DNA of 64,000 nucleotides from Blastomussa wellsi. Taxonomy: Eukaryota > Cnidaria > Anthozoa > Scleractinia > Plerogyridae. Location: assembly GCA_947652115.1 (NCBI GenBank), contig OX393564.1:2838621-2902620 (forward strand). Direction: 5' to 3'. Made by a program: the position numbers and the translations under genes. This document shows, piece by piece, positions 56,801 to 64,000 of the stretch. Below the pieces are notes generated by a model. That model was not told the DNA's origin. It saw only the letters and a program-made list of their open reading frames with translations, and did not search any database. Position 1 is the stretch's first letter, and the number at the start of each line of letters is the position of its first letter.

Positions 56801-59800
56801 ATTTTATTTTTCCTCAAATAGGATCAGGGTTTAAGAACCTTTGCAGCACACACCTAAGTATATGAAATTTAAGGTAGTACCCCAGATCTATAAGAATGTT
56901 TTTGGTTAGATCACAATGTTTGTACTACTTGCTATTATTTTCATTTGTTTCCTTTAGATCCCACTTGGGCCAGTACTAACTGGGGAGTTGTGCTATGTAT
57001 AGAATGCTCTGGGATTCACAGGTACAGTGGAGCTGCCCAACCTTTATTAGCGAGAATTTTCCTTGAGTTTGTGAATCCTGCCTGACACTTCCAGTAAGGT
57101 GAAAACTATCCAGTGGAACAATAGATGAATGGTTATTCCACATTAATTTTTACAATGTGTACACAATCTGTCAACTACCAGCCGTCAAAAATTGGCCGAC
57201 TGTTGGGCAACAATTTACTGACAACTGACACTGGTCAGTGATTTTGATTTTGCAGCAAATATCTAAATTAAATGTGACTATAGCCAGTTGTGCTGATGAT
57301 GTAATCTTATATTTTGCCAATGAATTCACTCCAGGAAATCAGAGGTTTGGGTCTTCACCATGTTCAGTTTATTTTCAAAATGTCCAGACCAAGTCAATTC
57401 CCCCAAAAAGTGTTCAGTCTGATAGGCCTACTCTTGGCATGCCTATCTGTAACCTCTAGGTAGTGTCTTGGCACTTCATGCTAAGTAGCTGGTCTTTTTG
57501 AGCGAATCATGTTCATTGTTAACATTATATATTCCAACTTGACCTTTTTTACAACAAAAAATGAATTAAAAATTAAGTGCTTTCTGTTACCTGTAGTTAT
57601 AAAATTTATTGTGTTTGTTTTTAGGAGTTTGGGTGTTCATGTTTCCAAGGTGCGCTCACTAATTCTTGATGCCTGGGAACCTGAGCAAGTAAAGGTAAGA
57701 TTGTACAGTTCTTTGTTGATGGTGAGATTTTTTACCTAAAATCTCAAGGAAAAAATCACATTGAAATCTTTTTCCAAACTGTGGCTCCATTTGATTTAGT
57801 AGTAATTATCTCAGAAATATGTGGTTAAATTTTTATAGAATGATGTTGTAAAAGAAAGGTTATAAATAGTCTGTTGTATGTTTTAGTTAATGACAGAACT
57901 GGGAAATAACCTAGTTAACGGCATCCTCGAAGCCAAAGCGAACACGAAGAAACCAACTTCACAGAGCAACAGGTATGCATATGATCTTCTTTGAATTCAC
58001 TTAACATCATCATTAGACAAGTGCTATTAGTTGCATTCTTTAACAGAAGTACCCAACGATGTGATACAGAAAACCCGCATCTAAGAATCTACATTTTTTG
58101 CAGTTTGGCAAAATAGGTTCTTGTATTTTGTAGTAGTTTATGTTGGCAATTTAGGCTGAGTCGGTTCTTACTAGGTTCTAAATTTATATGGGAGAGACAA
58201 AGTTGTTGATTACTAGGAAAAAAATGATAAAATTGGATTTGGGCCTTCATTATTTCATTTGTTCATAACTGAACTGCCATGAGTCTTACTCTAACAAAAC
58301 AGACTGAACAATGTAGATGTTGTATAGTATTACTGGTGAAAGTTGGAAATTGGGTGTGTCGGCTCCAAGAATGCTTTTCGGGGAAAAACATTCTTGCAGA
58401 CCTGTAATCTGAAGATTTTTCCGTGAATCAGGAGACTGGCAATTTTCAGGGAAACATTCATAAAGAAATGTACACGTATTTAAATCTCAGGACATTTGTA
58501 TTTGTTTTAGAATGACTGTAACAAATAAATACTGGTTTCCTTTTTGTTTCAGGAGTGAAAGAGAGACATGGATCAAATTAAAATACTCACAGCGCAAGTT
58601 TGTATCCCTGGAAATCTTTCTAAGAAGTTGCCAAACTCTGGATAAAGGAATCATAAGAAATCTGGCAAGAATGAAAGTTTACCACGAGGAAAAGGGCTTT
58701 GGTACAGCTGTTAGCAGAACAGACTCTAAAAAGAAACTTTTCAAACGGAAGCTCGCCATGAAAGGAAATAAATCTAAGGTTGATAAGCGAAAGAGTGCAC
58801 CAGCTGAAATATTATCAGACCTGACAAGTAAAGAATATGAAAATTTGGAAAACTTAGCTTCTAATTTTCTTCACAGTGAGGAGGCTGCTAGTAGTGACTC
58901 TCATGATGAGGACAGACCAAGAAGGGCATCGCAGATGAGCTCTCCTGGTGCCAGCGAGAGGCCGCGCGCTGGCTCTGCTAGTGCTGTGGCAGCTTCATTG
59001 TCAGATGAGAGTAGAGACAGAGGAGATTCTCTTGATTCAACTTTGACTGACGATGACGTTACTGGACACGCTGCTTATAATGATCACACAGAGGTTGTTG
59101 ATGAAGAGAAAATTCTACAGGAAGATAGAGAGAAAGCTATTGTTGTGTTAAAGAGAGTTCATCCCAGTAGGGTATGCACAGCAATCAACGTACAGTCATC
59201 GTAATTTAACTGTCAAATTCATTGAATCAAAACTCCTGCAAGCAGTTGGTGATCGGCTTCCATCCATCAAAATTTTATAAAAACCTTTTATGGAAAGGTT
59301 GATTACCTTCAAAGGCTTTGATTAAACAATACTTTCCATATAAGGCCATTATTTAACTAATTTTGACTGACAGAATTCAAAGCCTATCACCAACTGCTCA
59401 TAAGAGTTTTGATTCAAAAGGTCACATATCAGTGAATTAAGTGGTTAATGTTCAGCGAAATTTAACGTAAACTGAATCTTAACTGTGATTTATCACTGAC
59501 GTCTTTTTTGTCAAAATCATCATCATCATCTTAGTCGTCATCATCATCGTCATCATCATAAGATTGCTTTTCCCTTACTGTCTGTTTCTGCAGAGTATTT
59601 TTGGTCTAGAATCTGCTTGGCCTGTTCCTATTATATTGAGACCTGAAGATGCTGCACGGCTGATTTGAAAAATTTGCCCTAATAATATGGAATTTGTGCT
59701 TAGTTTATCACTTAATAGCATCAATTCATATGTTTTTTTGTTGCAGTTACTTTTCAAGGCTGCAGAGTGGAAGAGTCTTCCCCTTATGGCAGCGTCATTA

Positions 59801-62800
59801 GCTGAAGGTATAGACAGCGTGTGAAATATGATGGTATTCAGTTTTTTTACTAACAGTGTATTGCAGGCATCTTGCATCGGCATAATGGTTAGGGCACTGG
59901 ACACATGTTCAAACGCTCCAGAAGTCGAGCCCTGGCCGGGTCACTGTGTTGTCTTCTTGGGCAAGCCTTTACTATCATAGCGCCTCTCTCCACCTAGGTG
60001 TATGTTAAATGGGTACTGGCGAAATAATGTTGGGGGTAACCCTGGAATGGAGAAACATCCCATCCAGGGAGGCGTAGTTACCTTTAGATACTATTTTCGA
60101 AAAGTGTAAAATACTGAGTAACATTTACCTGATAATGATTGCTTAAATATCCATTGCAAATGTTTTCAGGTGCAAAAGTAAACTGGGTGAATGAAGATGA
60201 TGATCACAAAACAGCTCTACATCAGTCTGTCTTAGGAGTAGGTTTATATTAATAATTAACTAAGCAAGGCTGGATAGACTATTGATGATTTATATGATAA
60301 CCAAATCCATGCGCGTGCTATGATTGGTCAATCAGCTATGGTTTATTGTGCCAGTAAACTCATGGAAAAATTGCACATTTTCTGAATTTCTGTATAAAAG
60401 CAATAGACCACAAGTTACTATGGTTTATAGGCTGATAAGCCACGCGGTATGTTGGTAGAACACGAGAAGAATTTGTAAATCACAAGCTGCAGGTGAGTGA
60501 TTTACAAATTCTTCTCGCGTGGTTTATCAGCCTATAAATCATAGTAACTTGTGGCCAAATCATGAATTATCCACAAAAAAATAAGAGCGTAAAGAGCACA
60601 AAAGAACAAATTAAAAAGTGTACATGTATGTGTTTTAGTGTTAAATTTGTTTTTTACATGTGCATACTCTAGCCTGCAAACAGGCTCCTGTCTTGGAGGG
60701 GCACTATTTTCCGGCGCAAAGCCCCGAAATACTCATGCCATGCTGCTAGTGTTTGAAACATAACTTTTGAAACAGCACTATAAAACTTAATTTGGTTTCC
60801 CTGCCTATATGGCTATTGGAAGGTATGGTGTCCTAAGGGTTAGTTCAAATGCTGGACTCGGAATTGAGGCTGCTTCAGGTCTTGGCCAAGGCAGTACATT
60901 GTGTTCTTAGCAAGACACTTTATTCAGGTTTATAAATGGAAAACTAAAGACAAGGCTGATCAGACAGGTTATAATTAAAAGGGTGAATTTATTGCTCATT
61001 GTTTCGTTAGACAAAGCTAACCTTCTCCAGGTGCTGAATTGCCTATATTCCTGTACCAACAAACTGTGGGTAGCCCTGCAATCTAGTGGAAATACTGATA
61101 GAACATGAGATATTAAGTTTCATTATACCCTCAGTGCTGGAAAATAGCGGTTGCCCGGCCGGTTGCCTGAGACAACTGAAACTTTGTTCGGGCAACCAGT
61201 TTTACAAACAGTAAATTGCTGGTTTCCCGAGATTGTCCCGAATTTGCCATAAGGACAACCTGGATTTTTTTCTTATTTCGAGCACTGTACCATATGGCTA
61301 TTATGGAAACTGGACACTCCAAGTCAAATTAGCACATTATTTTTATTATTTTTGTGTCTCGTCCAGGGATCATTGCCAGCTTGTGAGTTCCTGTTACAAA
61401 ATGGGGCCAAGATAAACCAAAAGGACAAGAGGGGAAGAGGAGCTCTCCATCATGCAGCCCTGCTGGGACAGACAGGGTAACTTATTATTAATTTTAATGT
61501 TTCATTTAATATTGAAAGTGCACCTAACCCCAAAAATTATTTTTCACTAAAATAAACCTTTGCATCAGTTCGAAACACATTACACCTTTCCTTCCCCCAT
61601 TTTACCAAATGCTTACTTTTTATAGCATTAAAAATTTAGGAAAAACTGGGCATCATTTGCTGCACGACCGAGTCAGAAGGGGCGTGGGTCTATTCTGGGT
61701 TGACGTCACAAACTGATTTGCATGCATGTTTACAAAGACTTGATGTGATGTAAATCAGTTTGTGACGTCAACCCAGGAATAGACCCACTCCTCTTCAGAC
61801 TTGGTCGTGCAACAAATGGTGCACAGTTTTTCGTAACTTTTGAATGCGATAAATAGTCAGCATTTGTTGAAAAGGAGAAACGAAAGGTGTTATGCGTTTC
61901 AAACTGGTACAAAGCTTTATTTTAGCGAAAAATAATTTTTGGGGTTCGGTGCACTTTAACTTCTGAACTGGATAGTTTACCATTACAAATTATAATTATA
62001 AATGCATCAAAAACAGTGGTAACCCTAAAGTTATTATTAATCACAAACCAGGATATATAATTGTGTGAGACTATTTCATTAAAGTTAACTACTGTTACAT
62101 TTGTTGATGTGTCGTTTTGACAGAAATAATGCAGTGACATTAGGAAAAATCCTAAGTAACAACGATTTCCACCTCGCCATCACATCTAGTCTTTATGCAC
62201 ATAATAGCTATTTTAAATTTATTCAATTCTAGTTAATTGTTACCTTCATTACTATGTACACTGGGATATTTTTCAATATTTTATAATAAGCTTAATATAC
62301 TCATTTACTGCATTTGTGGAGGCAGCGTGGCCGAGTGGTTAGGGCGCCAGACTTGAAATCCGGAGGTCACGGGTTCAAGTCCCGCTCTGACCACTTAGCT
62401 GGAGTTGTTTCTTGGTGGACCCTAGTTCAACTCCTCGGTCATGCTTGTATATAGCCAACTGGTCCGCCTCCCGCCAGTTGGGATTTTCAAGCTTGTTATG
62501 TTTATTTGAAATATTTGTTTCCCTCAGTTTGAGTGGCATGTCTGAGAATTAGCTTGATGTAGCTAAGTGCATGACCACTATAATCATTCATTTGACATTT
62601 GACATTTGACATTTGACATTTCCCACAAAATTAACGTTTTTTTCAGTCCAATTCTCTTGTTCTTGAAACGAGGAGGCAATCAGCATGCAGTTGATGAGAA
62701 TGGAGAGGTGAGGTGAAAGACATTGACGGTAATTGAAATGTAATTTCCAGGATTTTATTTCTGGCAAAATCTCTCATATAGCCTGCCTATTTCATCATTA

Positions 62801-63745
62801 AATTGTTCTTTCTATGGGAGTATTATCCTCAGGGAGTGGTGGGGAGGAGTGACTATAGGATTAATGATATGGCCCTGTGAAAAAATCGAAGGTGACGGTT
62901 TAAATACTCTAATTGTGAGTTTTCAAAGAAGCCGCAAAAAAGATTGACCCAGAAACAGAACCCCCAAAATAATTGCAAAAAGCAGCTACAGTGTACGTAA
63001 TTCCAAAAAAATAATGAAAACTGGCAATCTCAAGTCTTGTCAGACCTCTAAGAGATAAAACTTAATAATCTTCTACGTTTTTAATTTTGTCTTGCAATTG
63101 ACTGTTCAAGAAGCACCTTGGTCAATTTTATGGGGCAAGTCTGTGTAAGGGTGAGAGTGTAAAACCACCAGAGACTCCCTAAGTCTGTGGAGATAAGCAT
63201 GTGACATGATGACATCTACATCTGTACCGCCGGCTGTTGTACAAGTACATACTTTAGGTTGTACCAAGACATTTTAGTTAATTATGTTGACTGTTTTTCA
63301 GGACCCTCTCATCATTGCCTTAAAACAAACCAATGCAGACATAGTCACCCTGTAAGTATAGTTTTTCTATTCAGTTGTATTATTCATAATTAAACTAATC
63401 TGCAACAAGGCTACTAACCACACCACCCCTCATTTATGCTATTCTCCTGTGGTTGCCAGGGATTTCAAAATGTTTTGGAGTAGGTGTCATAGACTGGTAG
63501 AGTAGGAGGCTATTATAAGTGAGCTTTTTGGCCACAAGCTGATTGCTACCGTATGACCAGAGAAGCCGGCGGTGTAATAGTCAAGTAGCCAGTGGAACTC
63601 CGGCACATGCCGCCTTGTTTTGAAATCCCTGGGTTGCTATAAAATAACTTACATGCATTTCAATGGTAATTGTTATTTGAACTGTGCAGGTTAAGATTGG
63701 CGAGATTGAATGAAGAAATGAGAGAAGATAATGAGGTTATCCAAG
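44086..63745 (+). CDS. ACAP2: ACAP-type ArfGAP (BAR-PH-ArfGAP-ankyrin), partial at right edge
   Basis: Exons: 44086-44138, 45365-45422, 46102-46160, 47263-47377, 48484-48542, 49011-49073, 49468-49525, 49632-49697, 49775-49819, 49956-50051, 51059-51133, 51970-52013, 53123-53185, 53354-53405, 53933-54036, 54483-54543, 54876-54932, 55595-55665, 56293-56354, 56958-57021, 57625-57694, 57887-57972, 58553-59171, 59747-59807, 60170-60237, 61367-61476, 62647-62707, 63302-63351, 63690-63745. About 835 residues, frame unbroken; a GTGAGA donor shows at least one more exon. Order: BAR domain (1 to about 249; starts MKQAVEFEECLKDSPRFR), PH domain (about 264-363; MEGYLFKRSSNAFKSWHRRY), ArfGAP zinc finger with C414, C417, C434, C437 and arginine finger R442 (GIHRSLG), acidic Ser-rich linker (about 520-690), ankyrin repeats (about 700-815; KTALHQSV, GALHHAALLG). 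By family knowledge it promotes GTP hydrolysis on Arf6 at endosomal and curved membranes. Catalytic residues are intact. The closest family member by N-terminal similarity appears to be ACAP2. Confidence 0.93.
44927..44932 (+). terminator. Candidate polyadenylation signal of the small gene
   Basis: AATAAA within an A-rich stretch 47 bp after the TGA at 44878. It lies in ACAP intron 1. Confidence 0.4.
45528..45645. repeat. Palindromic repeat in ACAP intron 1
   Basis: GATAAATCACTATCCATTGG at the left and 'ccactggatagtgatttatc' at the right are inverted copies around 'agttgggaaaacaaactacg'. Confidence 0.75.
45650..45810. repeat. Short element with CAGGGGCGGATC termini
   Basis: Ends 'ttcaggggcggatccagg' and 'agatctgcccctggcatt' are inverted repeats; interior GGAGGGGGTGCACCAC is echoed by 'aggaggggtgcacaccct'. 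It directly abuts the previous palindrome. Confidence 0.75.
46740..46890. repeat. Hairpin-type inverted repeat in ACAP intron 3
   Basis: Left 'gatatatcaaaaactcgaga' and 'cagtgtttcatcggctatcc' with 'aaacacc' mirrors right 'ggtgtttggatgaccagatg', 'aaacaccgtctctcatgttt' and 'gatatat'. Confidence 0.75.
50695..50880. repeat. Inverted-terminal element, family M3, copy 1
   Basis: Starts CAGGGTTGTCAGTAGGTTTT and ends 'cggcttattttgacaaccct'; the termini pair. Related to 55170-55350 and probably 63460-63630. It lies in ACAP intron 10. Confidence 0.65.
51296..51834 (-). mobile_element. Non-LTR retrotransposon (LINE) fragment, reverse-transcriptase C-terminus
   Basis: On the minus strand an open frame of about 125 codons covers 51834 to 51459. 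It contains NRAARILTFSSYDTSAG, LFEQLNWKWL, LTVYKSIHGLAPDYL and GAVIWNSLSPELR, the typical C-terminal tail after the RT domain of animal LINEs. The catalytic RT core and any endonuclease are absent, so it is a 5'-truncated dead copy. The AT-rich 3' end lies near 51300. It sits antisense in ACAP intron 11 and is joined directly to a SINE tail at 51840. Confidence 0.8.
51840..51940 (+). repeat. SINE family A, tail fragment
   Basis: AAATACTCTCTGTTGCTTCA, 'gaaaccgggataagctccag' and 'cccgaatgcagactttacct' match the ends of the full family A copies; head and body are missing. Confidence 0.75.
52175..52385. repeat. Inverted-terminal element in ACAP intron 12
   Basis: Starts TTTATCAATAAAGGGCAAAA and ends 'attttgccctttattgataa', 20-bp inverted termini. 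The interior carries repeated 'gagagggcat' words and 'tgattggttgag' / 'tgattggctaat'. Confidence 0.85.
52408..52532. repeat. Near-perfect long hairpin in ACAP intron 12
   Basis: TACTATTAAGGATTAATTGC, 'gagttttcaaaattttccaa' on the left pair with 'ttggaaaattttgaaaactc', 'gcaattaatccttaatagta' on the right, around a GTCGCTTCGCGAC centre. Confidence 0.9.
55170..55350. repeat. Inverted-terminal element, family M3, copy 2
   Basis: Starts 'tggttgtcaataagatttga' and ends 'cggtgcttattgacaaccct'; the middle has 'gtagccggtgaaaac' and 'gtagccagcgatatcgccg'. It lies in ACAP intron 17. Confidence 0.7.
56441..56468. repeat. Short perfect palindrome
   Basis: CAATGGTATATGAG mirrored by CATATACCATTG. Lies in ACAP intron 19. 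Confidence 0.7.
59218..59425. repeat. Inverted-repeat element in ACAP intron 23
   Basis: Left TTGAATCAAAACTCCTGCAA and 'gcagttggtgat' mirrors right 'atcaccaactgctcataaga' and 'gttttgattcaa'. Inner arms include 'accttcaaaggctttg' and 'attcaaagcc'. Confidence 0.8.
59515..59562. repeat. CAT/TCATCG microsatellite
   Basis: About 45 bp of imperfect CAT repeats in ACAP intron 23. Confidence 0.85.
59870..60075 (+). repeat. SINE family A, degenerate copy
   Basis: The head CGGCATAATGGTTAGGGCAC and GAGCCCTGGCCGGG, body 'cactgtgttgtcttcttggg', 'gcgcctctctccacctaggt', tail lost after 'catcccatccaggga'. Confidence 0.7.
60395..60560. repeat. Long hairpin in ACAP intron 25
   Basis: GACCACAAGTTACTATGGTT, 'tataggctgataagccacgc' and 'gagaagaatttgtaaatcac' on the left pair with 'gtgatttacaaattcttctc', 'gcgtggtttatcagcctata' and 'catagtaacttgtggcc' on the right. 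Confidence 0.9.
60815..60945 (+). repeat. SINE family A, old fragment
   Basis: 'ggtgtcctaagggttagtt', GCTGGACTCGGAAT, 'cattgtgttcttagcaagac' and 'ggtttataaatgg' are recognisable but diverged. Confidence 0.5.
61525..61962. repeat. Large palindromic element in ACAP intron 26
   Basis: About 435 bp with arms readable end to end: 'aagtgcacctaaccccaaaa' and 'attatttttcactaaaataa' against 'ttattttagcgaaaaataat' and 'tttttggggttcggtgcact'; inner GGTCTATTCTGGGTTGACGT against 'acgtcaacccaggaatagac'. Centre near 61735-61745. No coding capacity, so MITE-like or a fold-back element. Confidence 0.9.
62319..62600 (+). repeat. tRNA-Ser-derived SINE, family B, copy 3
   Basis: Head GCGTGGCCGAGTGGTTAGGG, an anticodon-loop-like CTTGAAA (TGA) and B box GGGTTCAAGTCCC point to a tRNA-Ser ancestor. 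The body 'ctcctcggtcatgcttgtat' and 'cgcctcccgccagttgggat' matches other family B copies. The end has four TTTGACA units (CATTTGACATTTGACATTTG). The long variable arm and acceptor pairing of a real tRNA-Ser are missing. Confidence 0.8.
63460..63632. repeat. Probable family M3 copy 3, degenerate
   Basis: Starts 'ggttgccagggatttcaaaa' and 'gagtaggtgtcata' and ends 'cttgttttgaaatccctggg'. It holds 'gaagccggcggtgta' and 'caagtagccagtgga', like the centre of copy 2. It lies in ACAP intron 28. Confidence 0.5.
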
Positions 63746-63772
63746 GTGAGAATGGGATAAAGTATTGTTAAA

Positions 63773-63775
63773 TTA

Positions 63776-63842
<67 letters not shown>

Positions 63843-63843
63843 T
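63773..63843. repeat. AAT trinucleotide microsatellite
   Basis: About 70 bp of nearly perfect AAT repeat just after the last visible ACAP exon. Confidence 0.95.
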
Positions 63844-64000
63844 TTAAAGAGGGATCCCAACTCTCAAAATTAACAATGTATCAAATAAGTAATCATGTAA
63901 ATAATAAGTAAAAAAAGCTCACAGTGGGAAATTGTAAAATATCTAAAACACGAAATTTAAAACAGAAGATAATAAAATAGATAGATGACATACGAAGCGA

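Noticed and set aside
62319..62400. A functional tRNA-Ser(UGA) gene
   Set aside because: A box, anticodon-like loop and B box are present, but the variable arm is too short, the acceptor stem does not pair, and the sequence continues into a SINE body shared with other copies.
59515..62640. CRISPR-like or regulatory tandem arrays (CAT repeats; CATTTGACA repeats)
   Set aside because: No regular repeat-spacer structure; one is a microsatellite, the other the variable end of a SINE.

Overview
The window is eukaryotic nuclear DNA: AT-rich, with protein-coding exons of mostly 40-120 bp, GT-AG introns, and introns full of tRNA-derived SINEs and short inverted-repeat elements. The best-recognised proteins have full animal architectures, and the repeat style suits a cnidarian, probably a stony coral. 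The coral assignment is inference; no species-diagnostic locus is present.

Layout, left to right. (1) 198-470, minus strand: two exons of an unrecognised gene that runs off the left edge. (2) About 0.5-7.4 kb: no convincing gene; SINE copies, a long ATG-type microsatellite and an inverted-repeat element. (3) 7476-10923, minus strand: a seven-exon gene for an unrecognised multi-pass membrane protein of about 237 residues. (4) 11184-31731, plus strand: a complete 32-exon OPA1 orthologue (mitochondrial inner-membrane dynamin-like GTPase). The exons I chained sum to 2886 nt, 961 residues, almost exactly the length of vertebrate OPA1. It is head-to-head with gene 3, 260 bp apart. (5) 33841-37248 and 38559-39883, plus strand: two tandem Hes-type bHLH genes with the same intron positions. 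The first has a divergent bHLH but carries a WRPW motif just inside its C-terminus; the second has the classical proline-containing basic region but no WRPW. (6) 41570-42340, minus strand: an intronless ORF for a basic, Ser/Pro-rich protein of unknown function. (7) 43261-44880, plus strand: a small four-exon gene model of about 91 residues, tentative. (8) 44086 to about 63745, plus strand, continuing past the right edge: an ACAP-type ArfGAP (BAR-PH-ArfGAP-ankyrin), closest to ACAP2/centaurin-beta. Its first coding exon lies inside an intron of gene 7.

OPA1 acts in mitochondrial inner-membrane fusion and cristae shaping, ACAP in Arf6-linked membrane traffic, and the Hes pair in transcriptional repression. 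They do not form one pathway; this is ordinary animal gene order, not an operon or defence island.

The rest is repeats: at least two tRNA-headed SINE families, one chimeric SINE, one LINE reverse-transcriptase fragment, and more than a dozen palindromic or MITE-like elements, several recurring within the window. I saw no CRISPR array, rRNA gene, convincing functional tRNA gene or viral gene. No clearly new biological system was found. The points most worth a second look are the divergent Hes pair, the small gene interlocked with ACAP, the uORF arrangement before OPA1, and the unrecognised membrane protein.
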